Shown: positions 37,000 to 51,800 of the stretch, piece after piece
How the letters are laid out: the number at the start of each line of letters is the position of its first letter
How positions within the stretch are numbered: position 1 is the first letter of the stretch
Origin: Branchiostoma floridae
Lineage: Eukaryota; Chordata; Leptocardii; Amphioxiformes; Branchiostomatidae
NCBI RefSeq assembly: GCF_000003815.2
Contig: NC_049997.1
Location: 13,330,261 to 13,394,260, forward strand
Direction of reading: 5' to 3'
Length of the DNA stretch: 64,000 nucleotides
Translations under genes and position numbers: made by a program
The notes under the pieces: model-generated
Seen by the model: only the letters and a program-made list of their open reading frames with translations
Told to the model about the DNA's origin: nothing
The model's database searches: none

Positions 37000-39900
37000 A
37001 AATGTTGCAACACTGAGAATCCATGGCCAAACATAGCCTGCCGTAGACATTTCAGACCCAGGCCATGGAGCCCAACCTACCCACGGTAGAACAAACTTGG
37101 AACCGGGCCAATGGGGAGACCAACAACAGAACACAACGGAGGAACGTTCAACCAACGGCAATAGCCAAAACCAGCCAGCTGAAGAAATTTGATTTGAATG
37201 CAGGCCAGCTCAACTCTACCGTCATATCAGTCTACGGTTATGACTCAGCCACGGAACAAACTTGGATCCGGGCCAGTGGAAAAAACTTGAACACACAACA
37301 GGACAAACAAACAAACCGAAAACAATATGTACGGCGACATGGGCAGTACAGAAAGACATTCTTCTAGATGGGTGAGCGCAAGTCTTCTTACAATTGAAGA
37401 AATAGACTGAGTTATAGTGATAATCTGTCCAGAGATTATAATTATGATAAAAAAAATGTTGAACGTGCAATCAAGGACAATAATGGTAAGAGTATCATCT
37501 ATTCTTATGATATTATAACGAATGGTTTGCATTTGTTATACTATATACGTCTTTCCATCTAATACCTGTAAGTGAGAAAACAAGTTGATATTGTATGTAT
37601 GCCTTGGATGGTATTGATATGTGTGCGCTAGGGTAGAGTTTGGGTAGGATTGTGCCTGTAGACATTGCGTCAGTCTTTGTCGATCGGAATCTCTAGCGAT
37701 AGTATTTTACAGAAAGAATCACCGATTGTACCAGGATCTCTATCGACAAAAGACTCCGATTTGTAATACGGAATCAACAGGTGGTTCGTAACAGGTGTCG
37801 CGCATCAAAAGCGACATCTAGTGACCAAAAGTGGTATTGCAGTCGGTGAAAAGTTCACCCTCGATCAACGACCTTATGTTAAAACAAAGTTTGGCAAAGA
37901 ACGGGAAACAACAAACGTAAGTGCATTCGTAAAAATATTCAACCATGTAAAACGAACCAATCACTGGAATTAAAAGATATATCGATTTGGTTTTAAAGTT
38001 TAAGGGACAAAAACAAAGTAAAACACAAAACATGACATAAGGACAAAATTGTCCCAGTAAACTATTATAATTATCTTTTGTCCGTGAATTCATTGTTCTT
38101 ATGAAAGCTCTAAACGAAAATCTACAAAAGTTTACAAAAGTTACAAGTAAAGCAAAACAACAAAAAGATCAATGCAAGAAAAGAACAACGGAGAAAAAGA
38201 TGGCTCAAAGAAACAAAACACAAAATGACAATTTCTTTCTCTGTTTCAGACAAAAAAATAAATAAATCAAAGCTAGTTGTTACTTAAGATAGCAGTATTT
38301 CTAACCACATACAACAACAACGACTAATTTTGTATTTGTTTATCAACCAATGACATACAGACGTACTTTCGTACTGCCAACAAGCGTTTGAGTGAATGAC
38401 GTCATTTGTGACATTTGGTTTTCTCTGGTCTCATAACGCAGCTTGCATTCTTTCTGACGAAATCAAAGAAAAGGAAAGCGAATGAATTTAGACTGTATTA
38501 AACAAAAATTGAATACAGAAAGATTAGGAATAATTTCATACCGAGAGGGTTGTGGTATGGACACAGTTGGTTGAACACCGAACGTTAGGTTGTTGTTGTC
38601 AGCCGACTCTTAACAATGATTACGCAATCGTCATTCACAGGTCGCTGTAATATCTCCAAAATCATACCGCAAATGGATGATATTCCGACAAAAGGGCATC
38701 TTCAGTGCACTATCGGCACACGTACGAAGAATCTGAATCAATCCATCGTTGATCACAAACCTTGCGTACTCTCTCCCTGAGAATTTTCTTCCCATGCGAC
38801 CTTGTTTACATTTTACCCGCCAATGCGTCACGTGTATGTTTCCTCCATTCAAGATATCTAAGCGGTGAAATAACTCCAAAATAATCCACATTTGGTCCAT
38901 ACTACGCAAAACAAAACCGTACTGAATTCATTGAGTGTATATTCCTTGGGGAACTCGCAAAAATCCATCGCGTGGTTAACTGTTACCGTCAAAAGAACTT
39001 GTAAACACAAACTGACTTTAGCAACTGCGTCACACATAACTCTAGAGCGCATGCGCTGGACGTATTTTGTGTAATCTGTAGAAAATAAGCGCTTTCATTG
39101 GACGGTATAACCATTCGTCTTATGACGTAGATAACTTGACATACCTACGGATTAAGTGCTATCCTTGTGAGCAATCCAAACAAATTAGAATTCGTCCACC
39201 AATCTTTAAGTAGGAAAAACTATATAAGTTATTTAAAAAACATTTTTTTTTAAAGTTCTGCTGGTATCAACACTTTTGTTCTGTTATAATCTTTGGTAGA
39301 ATATTTCTTGCCTTAATTTAAGTACAATGATGGAACGTACCATTTTAGGGAGGGATCCGAATGCTCTAATACCTCCTTTCCACCAATGGTTGCAACCACT
39401 GACAGATTGACAAGAAAAGATTGTACAGATTTCTCCAGAAACATTTTGGGTGTTTTGACGTCTTTTAAATCATACTTCTTACATTTTGCTACATTTTCCA
39501 ATTAAGAAATCAAGAGCTAACATTACCCAAATCCTAGCTTGGACGCTGTACGGTTTGCTAAGCAATCGCCGTCCAATGGAAAGAGGTCCTAACTCAACTG
39601 TAAAGCCAACCTACATTTTGTACATGTCGTCAATTGTTAATTACAGAATGACATCAAAAAGTATTGGAGACACCATCTTTAATCCTAGAGTATGATACAT
39701 TTTTTGTATGTTTGACCATTTGTAGCACCGCTGGTATTGCCACCAACATGTCTTATTAGTACTAGTCAAAGTAGAAATAACTAGGACATATCTTCTGTCC
39801 GATATACAATACAATAATGAATGGCAAACTGCTTAATTTTAACCTCAACTTCAGAGATATTTCCTGACTATTTTGTACGTACATAAGGAACAAAGAAAAA

Positions 39901-40870
39901 AGAATAAAAAGGAAAGAAATTTGAAAAAAAGAAGAGTAAACAAAAATGTATATAAAAAATTCTCAGCTAGAAAAACAGTAACAAAGCAATCATAGGAAAT
40001 TAAGAAAAGAAAATGAAGGGGAACTAAACATCATCTTATGAAAAAAGAAAATAGAACAGACCATTGCATTTTTAATATCATGTCATGGAATTACTTTTAC
40101 ATACAATGATATACCAAATACAGTCTTAAGAACTCAAGCTACTTACCAATGCAAAACACATTACACCATTTTATACACGATATCATGGGCCATTATATAC
40201 AACATATTCTGTAACTAATAGCTCATAAAACAAAACTTTAATACTGCTTTTTACAGTACAAACCTTAACCAACCCGATCTTGTAAGAATAATAATGGTAC
40301 AAAAAAACAAGTTACTGATGCATACAAAAACTGTTATGGAATGTGGAACAACGTTAACACATTTATTGAAATGTGACTGTATTTGTAGATATAGAAATAA
40401 ATGCTGTAGAAAGTACCCAAGAACTGTTTGCAGCTGCATATTTTCTTTTCTTCTTTTTTCGTTCATAAAAAACAAACATTGCTGAAGCAAGTTTAAACAA
40501 CACTACAAAAAACTAGGAGTGCCCCTATAGTGTATTAATGTACATGTCCTTTTACAAGTACATTTCTACATGAATGTCTCCACAATAATCATTGATGTAT
40601 TATTCATTTAGTCATCATATGCATCAGTTATTATTTGCTGTGGTGTAATATTCTTAGTGTTGTATCCCTTGTAAGCCTATAGTCTATCACACAGGAACAA
40701 GTACAGTCAGTAGATGTTTCTAAATGCAGATGTATTACATTGTTAGAATTTCCTATGTTACATTGCATTCTAAAAGCTTGAGTTTTTTTAGTGGTACCAG
40801 TAATATTTCAGTTAGCAATTCAAAATCCATTTAGTCCTATTTGTTGTTGTTAGAAGTTAGGTACATTGTA
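37000..40870. other. 3' flank of the GPCR and intergenic DNA
   Basis: Shortly after the stop, a degenerate ACAAACTTGGAnCCGGGCCA block recurs (~37088 and ~37255), suggesting an old local duplication in the 3' UTR. The rest to 40870 is AT-rich; I see no gene, RNA or complete transposon. Confidence 0.5.
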
Positions 40871-41234
40871 GTGTATACCAGGGCTCTAGCCAGCTCGAAT
40901 TTTTTTCCGTCAGCCAATGCCCATCGTCGCGAAAACCGCGAAAATTAATCATTCCAGGAGATAGAAGGACTGAACTGAGACCTTGAAAAACGTGTTTTTA
41001 ATGAGATTATCGTATACAAAAGGGCGCTGACACACATTGTCAACAATCATAACAATAGCAAAACAGTGTGTTGGTTTTACGGCCGTGGGCGTCGTCCCCA
41101 AGCCGCCTGTAGCTTCCAACAAGGATTTTTGTTCGTCAAGGTTGACGGATTGGTTTTAAACCTTTTCTGTCACATGCAGCAAATTTCCGTCAATTCACGG
41201 AAAAACGGACGCTGGCTAGAGCCCTGGTGTATAC
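40871..41234. mobile_element. hAT-like MITE with 8-bp target duplication
   Basis: The element spans 40879-41226 with termini CAGGGCTCTAGCCAGC and GCTGGCTAGAGCCCTG, perfect reverse complements. It is flanked by the exact 8-bp direct repeat GTGTATAC (40871-40878 and 41227-41234). CAGGG...CCCTG ends and 8-bp duplications are typical of the hAT superfamily. No transposase. Confidence 0.92.
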
Positions 41235-42829
41235 TCACTAAATTGCAACAAGAGAGCACCAAAAACAGTATATTTCTATTTCAAGTTTTCCAGACTATCA
41301 TACTTTCAGGCCATGACATTTTCTACATTCATAATAAACAAAGAAAGTTAAGTCATACTGCCAACTATTATATATACATACATGTACATACACATACATC
41401 TGTTTGCCAAATTTCAAAATTGCTTTTTTTAACGGTTCAAGGCTTGGTTTTCACTGTATGTCACATAATTCTATAATGCCTTCTTTGTACCGTGTATCCT
41501 AAAATTTTTGTTCTTCTGTTATACTCACCTTGCACCATACATTATAGAATTTCTGCACCAAACGTTCGCTTCACACTGTAGAACCCACAATTTCTAGCAT
41601 TGTTGTACCACACACTTGGTTATACTGTATATCCCACTATTTTTAGCATTCTTGTACCACAGTTTTGTAACAGCATAACATATAACTTTTGCACTTGCAT
41701 ACATTTAAACCGTATAATTCAATTTTATGTTCAGAAACCATTATGATACCGTTTTTGTTAAGACACATGTCAAACCCAAGAATGAATATCATCACATTTC
41801 TTGTTTCTAAACAAAACTATTTCAAGATACAACAATGTACATTTTAACTCCACACTTGTAATTGTATCAGTAGTAATAAATCAGTGCATTTAGTCACCAT
41901 TTAAGTAATACATGTACTACATGTTAGTGTTAATTCTAACCTCATTAAACTGAGTATCTACTACATTACTGTTGGCTATTTGCCATCTCTATATGAGGTT
42001 GAATAGACTTAATTTCACTGTACTGTAGAGCTAGTTGAAATGTCCCTATTTTATCTGCATATTTACGTTAATCAGTACACTTAACTCTAAAGATAGTCAC
42101 AGTGTTATAGTTGCTTGCATGACAAAAACTGAATGTGAATCACCAAGGCCACAGTAAGTAAATTGAACAAAGTTAACCTTCCAAACTTTTTGTTGTGTTG
42201 TGAGTGTGATTAAAATTTCCATTAGCTTAAAGTTTGTTGTTATCTCTAAACTCTTATTTAATACCTGTATCAGAGTGGAGTGAGGGATGATATTGTAGCC
42301 AGTTGAGTTCAACTTTCTTATAAATGTACTTCTCCTCAAAATTATAGATTTTACAGTATACATTCAGTAAACAAACATACACATCTATTTGTAACATTTC
42401 CTACTAGTACACAAATAATATGCAACACAGAATATTCAAATAGTTCCTTATGTCACAAAATACTACCTGTTAATGAAAGTTCAAGACTGCAGAAACAACT
42501 CTGCACATTTCAATATAAAGCCCAAGGGGCATGTACATAAGGACTTGTCATTTTTTCCTTGGGGACAACTTCTGCTCTTTTTGTTCTACTTTTATGCATT
42601 TTTTTGTGCAATTCGTTTTGTGCAACTTAGTAACAAAAGTTGAAAGCAGCATATTGTTGAAGAGGCTTTCCATTGATCTTAATTTGAATTTCTCCACGAT
42701 CTTGTAGGCGAATAATTAGAATAAGGACATATTGAACAGAGGTAAGTTAAATCACCGTGGTCAAATCCTACTACATGTCCAAGTAAACTAACAAATAAAC
42801 AAAACAACAAGACTGCCCAACGTTATGAC

Positions 42830-45800
42830 CTAGGGAGAAGTGCCCCAATCCCTGATGAACAGTTCTTGATGGTGTTCCAACAATCTCAGGGTGAACATGT
42901 TGATTGGTCCTAGCGACGTCAGCGAAGCCGCCTGATTGGTCGACCAGAGGAGGTTGGGTCCGAACACGATACTCAGGTTCTGGGCGGTCATCTTGTTTTC
43001 TTCACTATACAGAATGACCTGCATGGGAAAAAAATTATACCATTACTATGTAATAGGGCTGTGTACGGACACTATTGGGGTACAGACACTACTGGGGGTA
43101 CGGACACTACTGGGGGTACGGACACTGCTGGGGGTACGGACACTACTGGGGGTACGGACACTACTGGGGGTACAGACACTACTGGGGGTACGGACACTAC
43201 TGGGGGTACGGACACTACTGGGGGTACGGACACTGCTGGGGGTACGGACACTACTGGGGTACCGACACTACTGGGGGTACGGACACTACTGGGGGTACAG
43301 ACACTACTGGGGGTACGGACACTACTGGGGGTACAGACACTACTGGGGGTACGGACACTACTGGGGGTACGGACACTGCTGGGGGTACGGACACTACTGG
43401 GGTACCAACACTGCTGGGGGTACAGACACTGCTGGGGGTACGGATACTTCTGGGGGTACGGACACTATTGGGGCTACGGACACTGCAGAGGGTACGGACA
43501 CTACTGAGGGTACGGACACTACTGAGGGTACGGACACTACTGAGGGTATGGACACTATTGGGGCTACGGACACTGCAGAGGGTACGGACACTACTGGGGG
43601 TACGGACACTACAGGGGGTACGGACACTACAGAGGGTACGGACACTACTGGGGGTATGGACACTACTGGGGTTACGGACACTACTGGGGGTACGGACACT
43701 ACAGAGGGTACAGACACTACTGGGGGTACAGACACTACTGGGGGTATGGACACTACAGGGGGTATGGACACTACTGGGGGTACAGACACTACTGAGGGTA
43801 TGGACACTACTGGGGGTACGGACACTACTGGGGGTACAGACACTACTGAGGGTACGGACACTACTGGGGGTACGGACGCTACTGGGGGTACAGACACTAC
43901 TGAGGGTACGGACACTACTGGGGGTACGGACACTACTGGGGGTACGGACACTACTGGGGATGCGGACACTACTGGGGGTACGGACACTACAGGGCGTATG
44001 GACACTACTGAGGGTATGGACACTATTGGGGGTATGGACACTACAGGGGGTATGGACACTACTGGGGGTATGGACACTACTGGGGGTATGGACAGTACTG
44101 GGGGTATGGACACTACCGGGGGTATGGACACTACCGGGGGTATGGACACTACCGGGGGTACGGACACTACTGGGGGTACGGACGCTACTGGGGGTACGGA
44201 CACTACCGGGGGTACGGACACAACTGGGGGTACAGACACCACTGGGGGTATGGACACTACTGGGGGTAAGGACACTACAGAAGTTATGGACACTACTAGG
44301 GGTGTAGGGATGTAGTGGGTACGTAAAAAGGGGGTACGGACGCTACTGGGGGCACAAACACTACAGGCGGTTGGGAACAGTATAACTCAAAGCCACCCAA
44401 ACAAACATTGTAATCTAAGTCAAACCATCTCAAAACTGCACAATTGACCACAGTTTCCATCTTGCTATTGTGTAAAGAAGTATTTGTACTGCTTTTTTTA
44501 GTATTGTGATGCACTACTTATACCCAAACTACTATTGGGGATGGGGGGGGGGGGGGTAAAATGGACAAAAGACCTGGCAATGTGTGAGTTGGTAGCAGTG
44601 ACGTGTGTATCCAGTTATGTTAGCACATACATGTACATGTACAGTACCCACCTCCTCCAGAAAGTCCACCAGATACTTCAGGACTACATAGTTGAGTTCA
44701 GGCAGCTTCCCACTGATCAGTTCTTTAGTGGCCATCAGTCTGTCATTGCCATCCAACTCTCCTGGAAACACAAACATAAACATACCAGGTAAACAAAAAC
44801 ATCAACACACAATACTGTAAATGCAGAAATGTTCGCGGTGGATTAATGCTCGCGGTTTTCGCGGTGACCGCGAATTTAAAAGCACCGCGAACATTTTTCT
44901 ATTATGGCATCAGACTGCAGTCTATGGTGTTACCGCGAACTTAGATCCACTGTGAAAAGTCCTTTTTTCCGCTACCGCGAAATTAAATCCCCGCGAACTT
45001 AAATGCATTTTACAGTATGTCCAAATTTTCAGAAATTGCAGTGTGCGTAGTCCAGTGGTTATAGCGGCCCTGCCTCTGGAACTAGAAGCCGTGAGTTTGA
45101 TTCCAGCTGTGTCACTCACCTGACATGAACGCTACTTGAAAGGGTTGCAGTTCTTATGGCTTTTAAGCCGTGGTAAACAGTGTTCATTGTGCTTGTCAAA
45201 AAGATCTAGAGGAATTTTCTCGGTACAATAAACCTGTAAAAAATGTACATAGCCTCTGTCTTCTTTGTGACAGCTAGTGGAAGAATAGCTCATTACTGAT
45301 TGAAACTGGATTGATACCACTTTCATTTTTTTCATGGTTACCATACAGAAAAAAAAGATTAATAGTTAACTGTCACAGCGACAGTCACAGAAAGCCCTCT
45401 AAAATAAGGAAAAACCGATCCTATTAGTTCAACAAATGTTTACTAAACAGTGTTCACAAACAGTTAACATATGCATTAAAAGCGGCTGACCGTGTATTCT
45501 CATGACTTCATCGTACAGTTGGAAGGTTATCAGTGGTTCGGGCATCTCACGGAGGAATGTCTTCAAGATGGCCGCCGCGAGATGTGGATCACCCAGCTCC
45601 ATCCAGTTCACTGTCCTACCTACAGTTTGTAGATTGTGTAGTAAAACCATCATGTATTGTTTGTACAAAGGCATGTCAGCATAGGGTTTTGCTTAAGGCC
45701 ATACTGTATTCCAGAGGAAAGAGTTATTTTCTAAAAGACCACATCTTTATGAACACAAAAAAGTTTGTAAAGATTAATCACAGATGAACAAGTAAATGAA

Positions 45801-48800
45801 CCATTTATAATCCAGTAACTGAGTATCCCCATACAAGTTTTTCTGGAAAAAAGCCCTCCACATACTATACTTCTCTGTAGAAAATTGCACTAATTCCTGA
45901 GGTAAATGTTGAACTGTAATTTCCGTAAGAATCATTGTTGTACCTTCGTTGTACATTTTCTGCACTTCCTTCACCATCTTCGCATTGGCAGATCTTCTGA
46001 AGATTCCCTCCACCTCCACACCTACAGTAGGAGAAATATGTCAAGAAAACTTAAGAAAGTGTGAAAAGCAAAAAAAAAAACCACAGAACTGTCCTTAGTG
46101 CTGAATTGCTATTTTTTGCCCACTAAGGATAAATCATTGTACAATGCCATAATTCCATTGGTCTATAGCTGATAGGAGTGGGTACCGGTATAGAAAGTTT
46201 AGGTCCAGAGGATCAGGTCCAGGTCTGAACCTGATTCAGTATTTAAAAACTTTTGAATGGACGATACTCAAAACAATGGTCCATGTTGCTACAAAGGAAT
46301 CTGTTTGGTGGAGCATTTGACTCCCATCAGCGTTTTAAAACTGTCCTTGGTGCTGAATTGCTATTTTTTACCCTGTAATAATAAATCGTTGAACCCTGCA
46401 TTGACTCCATTGGTAGCAGATAGTCTGTACAGCAAGTTACATATTGCTGGTTGCAGTAACTGTTGTAGTCTTTCCAAGCTGGTTCATCCCAATTTGAGGT
46501 GATAAAACAAATCAATCTAATCTTACTGAATACAGAGCATTTATATATTACAGAAATGGTGTGTTACCAGGGTTGTAGCCAGCCTGAAATCATTTTCAGT
46601 CCCCTTGATTTTGAATGGGAATCCTATCGAGCACCGAAGGCATGGCGTGACGTTGCGCATCATTTCTAGGGGGTCTGGGTCCAGGAAATTTTTAGATCAA
46701 GACCCTCTGAAACACTGTTTCCTGGATTTTGAGGTGCAAATTTTGCTTGTAGACTAAGCTGTTCAATGGCATCTGTTTTGGTGAAGAAGAACACATGGGT
46801 TTCAGTTTTTTTTATATCTTTACATATCAATTTTTGTCTGTCCCAGGGGACGGAATGGGGAAAACTTTTTTCAGTCTCCAGCTGCAAAATTCCTTCAAAG
46901 GACTGAAGGACAGGTGCTGGCTACAACCCTATGTGTTACATATGGAGGCAGCATTGACTATCAAAAAACAAATAGACAAATAAAACAGAAATACAGACCA
47001 TGTTGCCTGAGATACGCCGTTGTCTCTTGCATGACTTTAGGTAGAGGTTCTCCATGGTTGTGGATCTTCAGACTACAGATGAAAAATACAAAAAATTTTA
47101 AAAATTGACTTTACCCTAATCTAAACAACACTGAGGACACCAAATAGCAATAACTCAAGCAACTAAATATGACTTTTAAATGGCCAGATGTTTCAGATAA
47201 TATCCGTTATCTTTCGTCAGTGACATTGAAAGATAACGGATGTTATATGACCATTTCAAAAATCACATCTAATTGCTGTTTGGCTTATCTTACTACCTGG
47301 ATGCCTTACCTCTATCGACATAAGCACACTGAGTAGTTTATACAAGTTTCTCACAATTACAGAGCCACAATATGCTAACATCTTTACCATTTACTGGAAA
47401 TAATCTAAAATTTTATACCTCCAAAAAAAGTACACTAACTGACTAAGTCTTATGATTTGCACAGTTCTTTGTGGGCTACATGAACATGTTTTCAGTAAAG
47501 GTTTTCAATAGAATGAAAATAATATTCATATTCGTCATCATCTAGAAGAAAGGTCAGTGCTGGTTAAGAAGAATCCTAGAATTCCTAAAGAATTATTACA
47601 TTTATGGAAACTTGTCTTATAATAAAATGTCATGTCAACTAGTGGTATTTCACACTGACGAAATTCAGATAAATCATGCAGTACTTTTAATAAATGACAT
47701 CATAAAACAGTTTGACGACATGTATTTCCCTCACAATTCTAGGGTGACTCCAAACTGTTGCGTTGGGCGAGGTTGCTCGTCTGTTGCGTCGGGGGACTGA
47801 CGGTAAAACGTACTCGAAGATTTCGGCTTGTTCCTCTCCAGCAGTCTCTTGTCATGTCTGGAAAATAACAATTATATAAGGATGAAACTTTCAGCTAGTA
47901 GTAGTGCAATGTGGCTTCAGGCCACACCAATTTTATTTTTTGTTTCTCGGATTATTTCAGAAAAAAAACTGGGTCGGTCGGTCAAAAAATAAATTAAAAA
48001 AAAAACTTTTGCAAAAAGTTACATGTAGGGGTAGGAGAGATCACGGGTCTTACTCAAGTTACACAACAGAAATAACAACAATTCAACATTTAGGGGGTCC
48101 CTGGTAGCAAAGTTTAAAGTTTGAAGAAAAATGTTAAATGTACCGTCCAAAATAGGTACATACAGCTACTGGAATTTGAGGCCCATAGTTAATTTGAGAA
48201 AGGAGAGGCAGTGAAATTTTGTCAACACGAGGTGTGGCCATCAATTTTAAAAGTTTGTTTTTTTTCAAATGGAAAAAAATAGGGTTGGGATATCCGAGAA
48301 ACAACAAATAAAATTGGTGCGGCCTCAACATGGCTTGCGTGTGTGCATGTGTGGAGAAATTGATCAATAAAGTTTCTATCATATTCCATGTCAAAAATCC
48401 AGGAAAAAACTGAGATGCAAATCGCTTCATTAGATATCTCAATCTGTTGCTACGTATACAGTAAAAGAAATTCTATTCATTACTGTACTGTAAATGTGTT
48501 GGGTACAAATATCAAGTGTAGTCATTCATCTACTCATTCATTCTTTCACTCACTCACTCAGACAGTGAATCATCTAGATAGTGCAATTACACATAAGCCA
48601 TTTATCTACTGATTCATTCATTCATTTATTTATTTACTCACTCTCTCACAGATTGTGGCAGTCCTCTTGTGGATCAAAGTAAAATGTACATCTTTGTATC
48701 TGCATCTGTATAGCCGGTATAACTGCCGTTCGGCGTAACACACCAGCTTCGCAGGCACGCGGCGCGGCAGCAACTGGTTATATTACACTGAATGACCCGT

Positions 48801-51800
48801 CACACCGAACTTTTGCACATCTATCTGCAAGCGTTCTTAAATCTACGCAGAGAAGATACTAGTGTACTTGGTGATAACAAATTCCACTCTACGATAGTTC
48901 TGGGAAAGTACGAATTTTTTAACACATCAATCCTTGGTAACTCTGGTATTTGAAGGCATGGCTGTTTCTTGTTCTTTTTTGAGCCTTTGAGCTATGTATG
49001 GCTATTGATTTCTTCATTCATTCACTTACTCATTCACGCATTCATATCATTTAATCTATTCATTCATTCACTTACTCTAGTACAGGTTGTGGGACCTCCA
49101 GCTGATCGAAGTACAGATGTTCCTTCAGCTCACTCAGTAGGTTCACATACATGATCTTCCTCCCAAACTTCACACTGAAACACAAACATGCACTTTGACA
49201 ATCTTTAAACTCAAGGATAATGAATGGAGAAAACATCAACAGATTTTCCAACACTTTCACTTGATGTTAGCAGGGCTCGAAATACTTTTTTCTGCATACC
49301 TGTACTGGTGCAGGTAACATTAAAGATTACCTGCACCAAACAAATTTTACCTGCACCACTCTGAATTTATAAAGTACGGATTATACTAAAACTGTTCAGG
49401 AACCATTGCTATTTTTTCTTCTATACTTTATAAGTGGTAACAGTCAATGCAGCTGATAACAATCCATCTACAACTACATTATAGGACATTTATGTATAAA
49501 ACCTAGTACATGGGCCAGTGCAGTATAGGTGCAGGTAGACATCAGAAATACCAGCACAGCTACAATTTTACCTGCACTAACCTGCATAGCAAAGAAGTCA
49601 CTTTGGCATTTTACATACTATTCTAACTTTAGATTTCTAGAATTGATAGAGATTTTATTATGTAAAGATAACTTCATTCAAAACTATAACATATAGTCTG
49701 ACATACAAATGTAGGTCCATACAACTTCATCATAAGAAAATATGGAAATGATACTAGTACACAAACACAAATTTAAGAATCAGAAATTTCCAAAATCTTT
49801 TCATGCTACTAATATACATTCACCATGTTAAACATTATAAGTTAATATAACTTACAAAGAGAGTTACACTCACCTAATTATGGGTTTGAAGATTTTCCAC
49901 AGAATCTTGATAAAGTTGGTTGGATGGACGATATACAGGGCCTTCAAATTCTTCTTGTACCTGCAAGTCATATCGTCAAAACGTCTGAGAATACTGGTTC
50001 AACACAAGACACAAAACACAAGACAACCACATCCTTTGTTAAATGTGTTTTCAATACTTATGCCATGTTGGGTCAATTATATGTGCTATGACATCCTCTG
50101 GGAACCCCAAAACTGATATGAGCATGCAAATAACAAAAAGTTGCTTCTTCCCGAGTACAAGAGCTATTCAATCCTCAAAATTTGTGACCCTAGCTTGTTC
50201 AGAGCACGAGATAGGAAAACCAGAAGTTGCGCTGCAGTACCAAGGGAAGTCGCTGGGGGGCCCCAAAATCTAATCATTTCCAGCTTTTATCACGACCAAC
50301 CAACACACCAAGTATGAAACCAATCCATCCAGCCGTTCTTGAGTTATCTTGTTGACAGACAGACAGACAGACACACAAACGCTAGTGAAAATATAACCTC
50401 CATGACATTTCATGGAGGTAATCAAAGTCCACGTATCTATGTATGTCATCCATACTAGTATTGGAAGCAACATGGACTTAATGGAGAAACAAGGCCCTTA
50501 AACAGCTTAACATAAAAGGCCATCCTGTTTTCTTTTTCATTTATAAAGTACTGAGAATCTCTCTTCACATTGAAAGAAAAGGAAGGAAACCTACTTTCTG
50601 TCAAACTCTCTGTAAGCTTGGATGAGCCATTTGAAGTTGGGCTTGTTCTGACTGTTGAGTCCATAGTGGAAGTACACCAGCACATAGTCATTCTCCACAT
50701 ACTGGTCCAGGGTCTGACGTAGGTACCTAAAGAAGGAGGAAGATTATTATATATAAAGTTGGGTTTGTTGTGACTGTTGAGTCCATAGTGGAAGTACACC
50801 AGAACATAGTCATTCTCCACATACTGGTCCAGGGTCTGTCGTAGGTACCTATAGAAGGGGGAAGATTATTATTGGCTATAAAGTTGGGTTTGTTCTGACT
50901 GTTGAGTCCATAGTGGAAGTACACCAGAACATAGTCATTCTCCACATACTGGTCCAGGGTCTGTCGTAGGTACCTATAGAAGGGGGAAGATTATAAATTA
51001 CTATAAAGTTGGGTTTGTTCTGACTGTTGAGTCCATAGTGGAAGTACACCAGAACATAGTCATTCTCCACATACTGGTCCAGGGTCTGTCGTAGGTACCT
51101 ATAGAAGGGGGAAGATTATAAATTACTATAAAGTTGGGTTTGTTCTGACTGTTGAGTCCGTAGTGGAAGTACACCAGCACATAGTCATTCTCCACATACT
51201 GATCCAGTGTCTGACGTAGGTACCTGAAATAAAAGTACAGTAGAAGCCAGTTAATTGCACGACGGATAAACGCACACTTCTGTTAACTGCACGGAATACC
51301 AAAATCCCAAATAAGTGCGGTCCATCTAGATAATTTTGCATTATTGCACCGGCCGGATAATTGCACGAAATTCACTGGCAAATAGCCGTGCAATTAAGCG
51401 GCTTCTACTGTATGTAGATATCACAAGATCAGAGAAGCAGTGACAATAACTTTTACTGCATTTCCATACAGTTGCAGTTGCCGGGCAAAATATGTTGACG
51501 TACACCAAAGAAATCTTGGAGTGAGTGTTTTAAGAAGGACAAGCTACATACCCCAGGAGTCTTTGATGGTCCAGCTCCTTACTGGTAGGTAATCTACAGC
51601 AGCTGAAGATGATGACCTTCCTACCATAGCTGTCATCGCCTGAAACACAAGGTCATCAGGGTATCTTAATACTTCATCATCATCATCATCATCATCATTC
51701 GACATGCTTACACACGACAGGTTACATCGCCCCTTATGGGGTGACACACCCTTTCGTTGGCTAATTACAAGATGTGTTTTTAAGAGTCACTGATTAAAGA

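Noticed and set aside
42936-44315. Long plus- and minus-strand open frames (TDTTGG / SVPPVV repeats)
   Set aside because: They are translations of the 18-bp VNTR; several frames are open because the unit is a multiple of three.
45040-45115. Possible functional tRNA gene
   Set aside because: A and B boxes are present but a full cloverleaf with acceptor stem is not evident; a SINE head is more likely.
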